From Bacteroidales bacterium (GTDB taxonomy: Bacteria; Bacteroidota; Bacteroidia; Bacteroidales; WCHB1-69), in contig JAAYQB010000062.1 of the NCBI GenBank assembly GCA_012519525.1, positions 1-18,132 of the forward strand: a stretch of 18,132 nt of DNA, in the 5' to 3' direction. A model generated the notes under the pieces. That model was given only the letters and a program-made list of their open reading frames with translations. It did no database searches and was not told where the DNA came from. Below, one piece after another: positions 1-5,140 of the stretch (position 1 is the stretch's first letter; every line of letters begins with the position of its first letter). The translations under genes were made by a program, and so were the position numbers.

Positions 1-30
1 ACACGTTGTGAAACAAAGTCTCCCCAACAA

Positions 31-60
31 CCCCTCCCAGCCTCCCCAAATGGGGAGGAG
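31..60 (+). repeat. GC-rich palindromic repeat, copy 1
   Basis: A C-rich lead (CCCCTCCC, 31-38) is followed by a perfect hairpin: CCTCCCC at 41-47, loop AAAT, GGGGAGG at 52-58. The 18-base core reappears exactly, in inverted orientation, at 199-216. It stands out sharply against very AT-rich surroundings. It looks like a dispersed REP-like element of the kind common in Bacteroidota intergenic regions. That class assignment is inference, as only two copies are visible here. Confidence 0.6.
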
Positions 61-196
61 CATGATAGATAGATAGTTGCAAAAAACAACCATTTTTTTC
101 TAAACCAATAAATTTAATTGTATTTTGCAAAACAAAAAATATAAAAAAATGCACTTAATCTATAACGCAATAAACTTACAACACATTGATAATCAC

Positions 197-228
197 ACCC
201 TCCCCATTTGGGGAGGGTAAGGGTGGGG
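197..228 (-). repeat. GC-rich palindromic repeat, copy 2 (inverted)
   Basis: The hairpin is ACCCTCCCC (197-205), loop ATTT, GGGGAGGGT (210-218), a 9-bp stem. It is followed by AAGGGTGGGG. Read on the - strand this gives a C4-N-C3 lead plus the same core as copy 1 (CCTCCCCAAATGGGGAGG), so the two copies are inverted relative to each other around a 136-base AT-rich spacer (61-196). I see no gene in the spacer, only a short GATA run (about 66-77). Confidence 0.6.
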
Positions 229-247
229 TAAATATTTACTTTTTTTA

Positions 248-277
248 TTGATTGAAACAAATAAAAGTATACTTTTG
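248..277 (+). promoter_or_regulatory. Predicted Bacteroidota-type promoter for the lipoprotein gene
   Basis: A TTG at 248-250 lies 19 bases upstream of TACTTTTG (270-277). This fits the Bacteroidota -33/-7 consensus TTG...TAnnTTTG. Transcription would start around 281-285 and give a leader of about 37-40 bases before the start codon at 321. The -7 box overlaps a 10-base palindrome, TTTTGCAAAA (273-282), also found at 123-132. Confidence 0.5.
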
Positions 278-320
278 CAAAACGAAAATTATTAGATATA
301 AAAACGTAATTAAATAAAAA

Positions 321-857
321 ATGAATAAATTAAAATTAATTATTATTTTTCTTTTAAGTTCTCTCTTTATAATTTCTTGTAATAATAGTAAAGAAAAAGA
401 GAAAAATAAAAATGAAAAAATTAAGGAAGAGGTTTTTACTTTTAATAGACAAAATCGTTCGGATTTAGATTTAGAACATTCAATTATAAATAAAGGAGAT
501 ACATTAGCATATGGTGCTTTATATATTAGATATAGTTGTTATAAATATAGTTGTAAAGATTTTCTTCCTTATGCTTTGATAATGGCAAATAAGTATAATT
601 ATCCCCCTGCTTATTTTCATGTTTTCATATGTTTATGGCAATTATACAGCGGATGGGATGAAGAAGGCAACATATCATTAGACAAATTAGATAAAACAAC
701 TCGTAATATGGCAATTGAGTATTTAAAAAAAGGAGTAGAAAAAGGAGAGAAAAATTGTATGCGTTATTTAGGGAACTATTATATTAAAGGGAAATATGTG
801 AAAAAAGATGTGAAATATGGGGAATATTTGCAGGAGAAAGGGCGTATGAAACGGTAG
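321..857 (+). CDS. Sel1-repeat lipoprotein of unknown function
   Basis: The 178-residue protein starts with a lipoprotein signal peptide: charged MNKLK, a hydrophobic stretch, then the lipobox FIISC with the lipidated cysteine at about residue 20. A lysine/glutamate-rich linker follows. The C-terminal part (about residues 130-175) has a Sel1/TPR-like pattern, with A-x-E-Y-L-K-K-G-x-E-K-G, then a Leu-Gly and Tyr-Tyr turn, then G-K-Y-V-K-K-D. An earlier weaker repeat may lie around residues 60-100. Sel1 repeats mediate protein contacts, so a membrane-anchored interaction protein is likely, probably in the outer membrane or periplasm. It is the first gene of a small + strand module with the two membrane proteins downstream. 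Partner and process are unknown. Confidence 0.75.
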   Translation: MNKLKLIIIFLLSSLFIISCNNSKEKEKNKNEKIKEEVFTFNRQNRSDLDLEHSIINKGDTLAYGALYIRYSCYKYSCKDFLPYALIMANKYNYPPAYFHVFICLWQLYSGWDEEGNISLDKLDKTTRNMAIEYLKKGVEKGEKNCMRYLGNYYIKGKYVKKDVKYGEYLQEKGRMKR

Positions 858-945
858 TGTACCACCTTATGCTTTTAAATTTTCTCAAATTTACTAAAAG
901 AGCAAGAAAACAACAAATGACTATTCTGCTGAAAAACAATCTGTG

Positions 946-1203
946 ATGAATAAAAAAAGAAATAAAATAAAATTGAAAAATATCATAGTAGAGTTTTTAG
1001 CATTCGTTGCTGTGTTATTGTTATTAAAGTTTCACCGTTTCGCAGATGGAACAATGATGACATGGGGAGAATTATTAAAATTTTCACCTATTGTTATAAT
1101 AATTGTGTTAGCAGTTAGTATCCGTAACCATTTTTTGTTTCCTGATAAAAGTGAAAATAAAAATAAAAAAAATAATAATAACAATGAAAATAAGAAAAAA
1201 TAA
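946..1203 (+). CDS. Small two-helix membrane protein (paralogue A)
   Basis: 85 residues. A basic N-terminus (MNKKRNKIKLK) precedes a first hydrophobic helix (about residues 13-27). A loop containing W40-x-E42 and S47-P48 leads to a second helix (about 49-59). The tail is a low-complexity Lys/Asn/Glu stretch (about 66-85). I chose ATG at 946; GTG at 943 is an alternative. Its last 20 bases overlap the next gene in another frame. The W-x-E, S-P and following Ile-Ile pattern is shared with that downstream protein, so the two look like tandem duplicates. I do not recognise the family. The A/T-rich tail and compressed spacing suggest accessory DNA. Confidence 0.6.
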   Translation: MNKKRNKIKLKNIIVEFLAFVAVLLLLKFHRFADGTMMTWGELLKFSPIVIIIVLAVSIRNHFLFPDKSENKNKKNNNNNENKKK

Positions 1204-1477
1204 AGCAGTTCTTTTCACATGTAATTTTTTTTGTTTTTTGGTTTTTAGTGTTATTTTGTCAAAATTTGTTGGACATTTTAAAAGTGGACCTTCTAGTTGG
1301 AAAGAAATAGCAGTTTATTCACCTTTATATATTATCGGCTCTTTAATATTTGCTGTAAGGATAACATGGGGCGGAGGTAGTGATGATTTAATAGATTTCT
1401 TTGCAAATCGTCGTAAAAAAAAACGAATAAACAAAACATCAGAAGACGGTAAAAATGAGAATAAACCGAATGAATAA
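1184..1477 (+). CDS. Small two-helix membrane protein (paralogue B)
   Basis: 97 residues from ATG 1184 (MKIRKNKAVLF). An in-frame ATG at 1151 would add 11 lysine-rich residues, but it aligns less well with paralogue A. Helix 1 spans about residues 8-26. The loop has G35, W39-x-E41 and S46-P47, and helix 2 spans about 48-60. The tail is a charged Arg/Lys/Asn stretch. Position by position it mirrors paralogue A: Lys-Phe at 27-28, F32, G35, W-x-E, S-P-x-x-I-I, then Ala and Arg. It overlaps the upstream gene by 20 bases, implying translational coupling. Function unknown. Hydrophobic topology with a charged C-terminus suggests an inner-membrane protein with a cytoplasmic tail. Confidence 0.6.
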   Translation: MKIRKNKAVLFTCNFFCFLVFSVILSKFVGHFKSGPSSWKEIAVYSPLYIIGSLIFAVRITWGGGSDDLIDFFANRRKKKRINKTSEDGKNENKPNE

Positions 1478-1533
1478 TAAAAGTCAGTATAGGTTGTGTC
1501 CCATCTTATACTTAAAAAAATAAAAACAAGAAT

Positions 1534-1563
1534 AAAAAAAACTGTCCTACTATAGGGGGGACA
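1534..1563 (-). terminator. Predicted intrinsic terminator for the M16-like gene
   Basis: Read on the - strand, TGTCC (1563-1559) pairs with GGACA (1547-1543), and a C then a run of eight T (complement of A 1541-1534) follows. It lies 27 bases beyond the stop codon of the - strand gene. The other direction has only TTAAGTTTTT after the hairpin, so it may also weakly stop transcription from the convergent + strand genes. Confidence 0.5.
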
Positions 1564-1589
1564 CTTAAGTTTTTACCTGCTAAACAATT

Positions 1590-2858
1590 CTACCCAACTA
1601 TGATTTCCGTCATTGATTCGGGTTGGAAATAGGTTTGAGCAAGAGCTTGTAATTCATCGGCTTCCGTATTTTTAATTGTCTCAAGAAAATCCAACCAATA
1701 ATCAATGGGTAAATCATAATCATTTACTTCTATATAGCGGTCTAATAATGGGAAAATTCCATCAAAATACCGTAACAGTACACCATAGTAATAGTTTTTT
1801 ACTAAAGTCAATTCCTTTTTGTCAATTGCCGTATGTTGAAGGTCGGTAAGAATATGATAAACTGCCTCAATGGCTTCTTCTGTTTTATTGCTATTCACAT
1901 CAGCGGATATATAAAAAGCCCCACTTACTTGGTAGGATTTCATTTGCGAATGTATTCCGTAGGCAAGTCCTTTTTTCTCTCTGACTTCGCTCATTAAACG
2001 CGACCCAAAATATCCCCCTAATACCATGTTTAAAAGATTTAATTTTTCCCAATCGGCATGTTGTCGTGTAAATAATCTCTTTCCAATGCAAATGCTTGCC
2101 TGCATGGCATCTTGTTTTGGGATTTTTATTTTTTCCGTTTTGGGTTCGGGAAGAGAATATTGCTTGATGTCAAGCGTATTTCTCACAGGAATATTACCTA
2201 AACTATTATTTAAAAGCTCTTTAACTTCGTCGTTTATTTCGCCGGCTACAAATATACGACAATGAGCTGCTTGGTAAAAATTATGGAAAAAAGCAAGTAC
2301 ATCATCTCTGTTAATAGCATCATAATCATCAGGGTAGATTAAAGTTCCATAGGGATGTTGAGGAAATATTTGTTGTGTAAAAGTACGGAAAGCGACTACG
2401 GAAGTTTTTTCTAAATTAACGGTCAAAGATTGTTTTTGCTGTTCTTTGATTAACAGCAGCTCTTCTTCGGGAAAAATAGCGGAAGTAAATACTTCGGATA
2501 CAACGGTTAGTACTTCTTTTATCGCTTGTTTTGGCATGTAAATAGAAAATGAAGCAAAATCTTTACCCGACGAACTTTCCATATAGGCACCTTGATAATC
2601 CATAATTGCAAAAATTTCGGAACGCTTATGCTGTGTCGTTCCTTCAAACAATGCTTTGGCAACTATTGTTGCTATTCCGTTTTTATTTTGAAAAAAACTG
2701 CCGGCTTTTAAACGTATATCCAATCGGATAATTCTTTGATTTTCATTATGTAAATAAAGAATGGGAATGCCGTTTTTCAAACACGACATTTCGGAAGGAA
2801 GTATGTTTAATGTCGGTAATAAATAGCTCGTTGGTTGCTGTGAATAATCTACACTCAT
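1590..2858 (-). CDS. Catalytically inactive M16-family peptidase homologue
   Basis: 422 residues with the M16 (insulinase/mitochondrial processing peptidase) two-lobe layout. At the site of the zinc motif HxxEH, normally A-H-F-L-E-H-M-L-F-x-G-T, it reads A-T-I-V-A-K-A-L-F-E-G-T (about residues 63-74). All zinc ligands and the catalytic glutamate are therefore gone. The C-terminal lobe keeps the substrate-positioning Arg/Tyr stretch R-E-K-K-G-L-A-Y-G (about 290-300), after G-G-Y-F-G-S-R-L. This pattern is typical of the non-catalytic subunit of heterodimeric M16B peptidases. No active partner lies in the window. There is no clear signal peptide, so it is probably cytoplasmic. It stands alone between two convergent or divergent gaps, with its own predicted terminator. 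Family call firm, partner unknown. Confidence 0.85.
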   Translation of the reverse strand: MSVDYSQQPTSYLLPTLNILPSEMSCLKNGIPILYLHNENQRIIRLDIRLKAGSFFQNKNGIATIVAKALFEGTTQHKRSEIFAIMDYQGAYMESSSGKDFASFSIYMPKQAIKEVLTVVSEVFTSAIFPEEELLLIKEQQKQSLTVNLEKTSVVAFRTFTQQIFPQHPYGTLIYPDDYDAINRDDVLAFFHNFYQAAHCRIFVAGEINDEVKELLNNSLGNIPVRNTLDIKQYSLPEPKTEKIKIPKQDAMQASICIGKRLFTRQHADWEKLNLLNMVLGGYFGSRLMSEVREKKGLAYGIHSQMKSYQVSGAFYISADVNSNKTEEAIEAVYHILTDLQHTAIDKKELTLVKNYYYGVLLRYFDGIFPLLDRYIEVNDYDLPIDYWLDFLETIKNTEADELQALAQTYFQPESMTEIIVG

Positions 2859-2889
2859 AAAAGAAATATTTTTGATTAAAAATTTTTTA

Positions 2890-2897
2890 CAAAAATA
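2890..2897 (-). promoter_or_regulatory. Possible -7 box for the M16-like gene
   Basis: The + strand CAAAAATA reads TATTTTTG on the - strand, matching TAnnTTTG. Transcription would start about 25 bases before the start codon. No good TTG lies at the expected -33 distance, so this is a weak call. Confidence 0.3.
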
Positions 2898-2926
2898 ATA
2901 TTTTAATGGATATAAAAATAGAATAA

Positions 2927-2946
2927 TATGATGATTGTTTGATGTG
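2927..2946 (+). repeat. 20-base direct repeat, copy 1 (upstream of dcw promoter)
   Basis: It begins TATGATGATTGTTT (14 bases). Copy 2 at 3082-3101 is identical over those 14 bases and matches at 18 of 20 positions overall, in the same orientation. The two copies flank the predicted dcw promoter, one about 75 bases before the -33 element and one about 30 bases after the -7 box. They could be paired binding sites for an unknown regulator, or a chance or duplication remnant. Confidence 0.4.
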
Positions 2947-3020
2947 ATAATGAAAGAGTAGGTAGTGAATAGGATTTTTTTATCGAATGCTCATAAAAAA
3001 AATAAATATTTTTAATATTT

Positions 3021-3052
3021 TTTGTGAAATGTTATAAATAAATGTATTTTTG
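3021..3052 (+). promoter_or_regulatory. Predicted main promoter of the dcw operon
   Basis: TTTG at 3021-3024 and TATTTTTG at 3045-3052 are 20 bases apart, an excellent match to the Bacteroidota housekeeping promoter (TTTG, about 20 bases, TAnnTTTG). The start would lie near 3056-3060, leaving an untranslated leader of about 245-250 bases before mraZ. I see no better match nearer to mraZ. Confidence 0.6.
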
Positions 3053-3081
3053 CATTGTAGAAGCGTAAGAAATATTAAATC

Positions 3082-3101
3082 TATGATGATTGTTTCAAGT
3101 G
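3082..3101 (+). repeat. 20-base direct repeat, copy 2 (in dcw leader)
   Basis: Same orientation as the copy at 2927-2946, 155 bases downstream of it. Identical over the first 14 bases, with mismatches only at positions 15 and 17. It lies just inside the predicted leader transcript. Confidence 0.4.
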
Positions 3102-3221
3102 TTTGAGAAACAGTATGATAGGTTTAGGGATTTGTATTAATAATAGGGAAGGCTTTGGTAAGTAATATTAAAGGAAAATTTGGAATAATTTAAAAAATAA
3201 TATAAGAAAGTGAAAGTAAGG

Positions 3222-3250
3222 TTGTTAAAAAACAATTTTTTTTATAACAA
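3222..3250 (+). promoter_or_regulatory. Possible attenuator-like hairpin in the mraZ leader
   Basis: TTGTT (3222-3226) can pair with AACAA (3231-3235) across AAAA, followed by eight T (3236-3243), which resembles a weak intrinsic terminator. The same left arm, TTGTTA (3222-3227), can instead pair with TAACAA (3245-3250), removing the terminator shape. The stems are short and A/T-rich, so this is tentative. Confidence 0.25.
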
Positions 3251-3254
3251 TAAA

Positions 3255-3279
3255 TGGGGAAAAGTGGGAAAAAATGGGA
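3255..3279 (+). promoter_or_regulatory. MraZ operator: three TGGG boxes at 10-bp period
   Basis: TGGGG at 3255, TGGGA at 3265 and TGGGA at 3275 repeat with an exact 10-base period, each separated by five mostly A bases. In E. coli, MraZ is known to bind tandem TGGGN repeats with 5-base spacers upstream of its own gene. Here the boxes lie 26 bases before the mraZ start codon and about 195 bases downstream of the predicted promoter. They would therefore act by roadblock, or on an unseen nearer promoter. Confidence 0.75.
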
Positions 3280-3305
3280 AAAATATGCGAAATTTATAAA
3301 AAATA

Positions 3306-3791
3306 ATGAAAATGTTTACATCGGAGGGGACTTATAATAGCACATTAGATAGCAAAGGCAGATTTCAAATGCCTATGGCGATTTTGCATGAAGTAAGCCA
3401 AGAAAATGAAGGACGTTTTATGATTAACAGAAGTACTGAAAAGTGTTTGACGATTTATCCTATTAAAACGTGGGAGGTGTACAAAGAACGCTTACTTCAA
3501 TTAAATTCGTTCAAACCTGCTAATAGACAAGCTATTCGTTATTTTATGGGAAGTGCTACGGAAGTAAAATTAGATGCAAAAAATCGTTTACTCATACCTA
3601 AGCCTTTGTCGCACTATGCTTGTTTGGATAAAGAATTACTGATAGTTGGGATGTCTATTTTCATTGAAATTTGGGACCCTAAACTTTACGAAGAAGAAAT
3701 GAACAGATTCGCTATCGAAAATACGGAAATCATTAATGATGTTGCAAATCAAATTTTTGGAGATGGAGAAATTTACGAACATTTATCATAA
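3306..3791 (+). CDS. mraZ: MraZ, transcriptional repressor of the dcw operon
   Basis: 161 residues, slightly longer than typical MraZ (about 150). It is a DNA-binding protein with two swapped-hairpin AbrB-like domains that assembles into rings and represses the operon it heads. Both signature halves are visible: T-L-D-S-K-G-R-F-Q-M-P near residues 14-24, and L-D-A-K-N-R-L-L-I-P-K near 93-103. Both are followed by the usual aromatic and acidic stretches, the second ending in I-E-I-W-D. ATG at 3306 is used, and ATG at 3312 is a possible alternative. The tandem TGGG boxes just upstream are its expected target, so autorepression is likely. It overlaps the start of rsmH. Confidence 0.95.
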   Translation: MKMFTSEGTYNSTLDSKGRFQMPMAILHEVSQENEGRFMINRSTEKCLTIYPIKTWEVYKERLLQLNSFKPANRQAIRYFMGSATEVKLDAKNRLLIPKPLSHYACLDKELLIVGMSIFIEIWDPKLYEEEMNRFAIENTEIINDVANQIFGDGEIYEHLS

Positions 3792-4689
3792 TCCTGTGTT
3801 GCTGAATGAAAGTATAAAAGGATTGAACATAAATCCGTCGGGTATTTATGTCGATGCAACTTTCGGCTCTGGGGGACACTCTCAAGCAATTTTGCAACAC
3901 CTTGATAAAGATGGACGTTTGTATGCTTTTGACCAAGATGCAGATGCTATAGCAAACAAAATGGAAGACAAACGACTTACAATGATACACGCCAATTTTC
4001 AACACATTAAAAAATTCTTAAGATTACACAATGTCAATTCGGTAGATGGAATTTTGGCTGATTTAGGCGTTTCGTCTCATCAATTCGACAGCGAAGATAG
4101 AGGTTTTAGCACTCGATGGAATTCTCATTTGGATATGCGAATGGACAGGCGAAAAGAAACAACAGCCGAAATAATTATTAATAACTATGAACAAGAGGAT
4201 TTGAAACGTATATTTCGAACTTATGGCGAAATTGATAATGCCAATAAATTAGCCCGTCTTATTGTCGAAAATCGAAAAGATAAAATTACGCATACACAAC
4301 AATTGAATGAAATAATTGCTCTTTGCATTCCAAAACATAAAGAAAATAAATATTTAGCTCAAGTTTATCAGGCTTTACGCATAGAGGTAAACAAAGAATT
4401 AGAGGCATTGAAAGGTTTATTGCTGCAAAGCAAAGATATTTTAAAAGAAAAAGGTCGCTTAGTTATTATTTCCTACCATTCGTTGGAAGACCGAATGGTA
4501 AAACAATTTATGCGAAGCGGTAATTTGGAAGATAAAATTGAAAAAGATTTTTATGGTAATCCATTGACCCCATTTGTTTTAATATCCAAAAAAGCAATTG
4601 TCCCAAGCGAAGAAGAAATACGGCGTAATTCGCGTAGTAGAAGTGCAAAATTACGAATAGCTGAAAAAAAAGAAGAACATGGCAAATAA
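3763..4689 (+). CDS. rsmH: RsmH, 16S rRNA (cytosine-1402 N4) methyltransferase
   Basis: 308 residues from ATG 3763. It methylates the N4 position of C1402 in 16S rRNA using S-adenosylmethionine, tuning decoding at the ribosomal P site. Visible marks are H-N-P-V-L-L near the N-terminus, the SAM-binding loop D-A-T-F-G-S-G-G-H-S (residues 31-40), L-A-D-L-G-V-S-S-H-Q-F-D, and the C-terminal S-Y-H-S-L-E-D-R. I prefer ATG 3763 (MEKFTNIYHNPVLL) because family members begin about ten residues before the H-x-P-V-L-L motif. ATG 3736 would add nine residues and lengthen the overlap. It overlaps the mraZ end by 29 bases and the ftsL-like start by 11, indicating tight coupling. Confidence 0.95.
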   Translation: MEKFTNIYHNPVLLNESIKGLNINPSGIYVDATFGSGGHSQAILQHLDKDGRLYAFDQDADAIANKMEDKRLTMIHANFQHIKKFLRLHNVNSVDGILADLGVSSHQFDSEDRGFSTRWNSHLDMRMDRRKETTAEIIINNYEQEDLKRIFRTYGEIDNANKLARLIVENRKDKITHTQQLNEIIALCIPKHKENKYLAQVYQALRIEVNKELEALKGLLLQSKDILKEKGRLVIISYHSLEDRMVKQFMRSGNLEDKIEKDFYGNPLTPFVLISKKAIVPSEEEIRRNSRSRSAKLRIAEKKEEHGK

Positions 4690-5140
4690 AATGGACCCTT
4701 TATATCAATCTGAACAACAAGAAGATGTTCAAGAAATTCGGCAGGAGCGACGTCCTGTCAAGGAAAAGGTACATAAAAAACCTGCTGCAAGTCCTTTTGT
4801 GAAGGGATTGCGATTGTTTTTTTCGGGATTTCTTGGCGGAGGATTTTTAAAGTTGATTAATTTTAGAAAGAATTGGCTATTTATTCTTACGATAATTATA
4901 ATGTTAATTCTTATAATATACAACAGCTTATACATACAATCGTGCAGGAATAAAATAGAAAAATTAAAAGATGAGAAGATAAAAATAACAACGGAATATA
5001 TGAAAATAAAACAAAACACAACCTATTTAGATGAGTTGCAGGGACAACAACTAATGGAGAAATTTCAAGAAAGCGGATACGTGAAAAATAAAAGTTTAGA
5101 ATATAAAATTGTAGTAACAAAAGAAGAAGAAAACGAATGA
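4679..5140 (+). CDS. ftsL: FtsL-like cell division protein (Bacteroidota type)
   Basis: 153 residues. Single-pass divisome protein expected to work with FtsB/FtsQ-type partners to activate FtsW-FtsI. It has a charged cytoplasmic N-terminus (1-37), a basic, Gly/Phe-rich stretch (39-63), one transmembrane helix (about 66-86), and a short periplasmic coiled coil (about 87-115, N-K-I-E-K-L-K-D-E-K-I-K). The end holds a conserved-looking L-x-E-x-F-Q-E-S-G-Y segment. The long N-terminal extension is usual for the Bacteroidota version and unlike the short E. coli FtsL. Identification rests on topology plus its fixed place between rsmH and ftsI. It starts inside rsmH and overlaps ftsI by an ATGA junction. 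Confidence 0.85.
   Translation: MANKMDPLYQSEQQEDVQEIRQERRPVKEKVHKKPAASPFVKGLRLFFSGFLGGGFLKLINFRKNWLFILTIIIMLILIIYNSLYIQSCRNKIEKLKDEKIKITTEYMKIKQNTTYLDELQGQQLMEKFQESGYVKNKSLEYKIVVTKEEENE

Noticed and set aside
66..78. GATA tetranucleotide run
   Set aside because: Only about three units, within the range expected by chance in AT-rich DNA.
117..132. Second promoter-like stretch (TATTTTGCAAAA) resembling the one at 270-282
   Set aside because: The box is one base too short for TAnnTTTG and lacks a TTG at the right distance. It shares the TTTTGCAAAA palindrome, but that alone is weak.
1496..1564. GTGTCCC (1496-1502) and GGGACAC (1558-1564) as possible ends of a tiny mobile element
   Set aside because: Only seven bases match, there is no target duplication, and the right arm is better explained as part of the - strand terminator hairpin.
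2026..2265. Open frame of 79 codons on the + strand inside the M16-like gene
   Set aside because: It is antisense to a clearly homologous protein, with no promoter or recognisable product.
3733..4005. Open frame of 90 codons on the - strand over the start of rsmH
   Set aside because: Cysteine- and histidine-rich shadow of conserved rsmH sequence, with no independent support.
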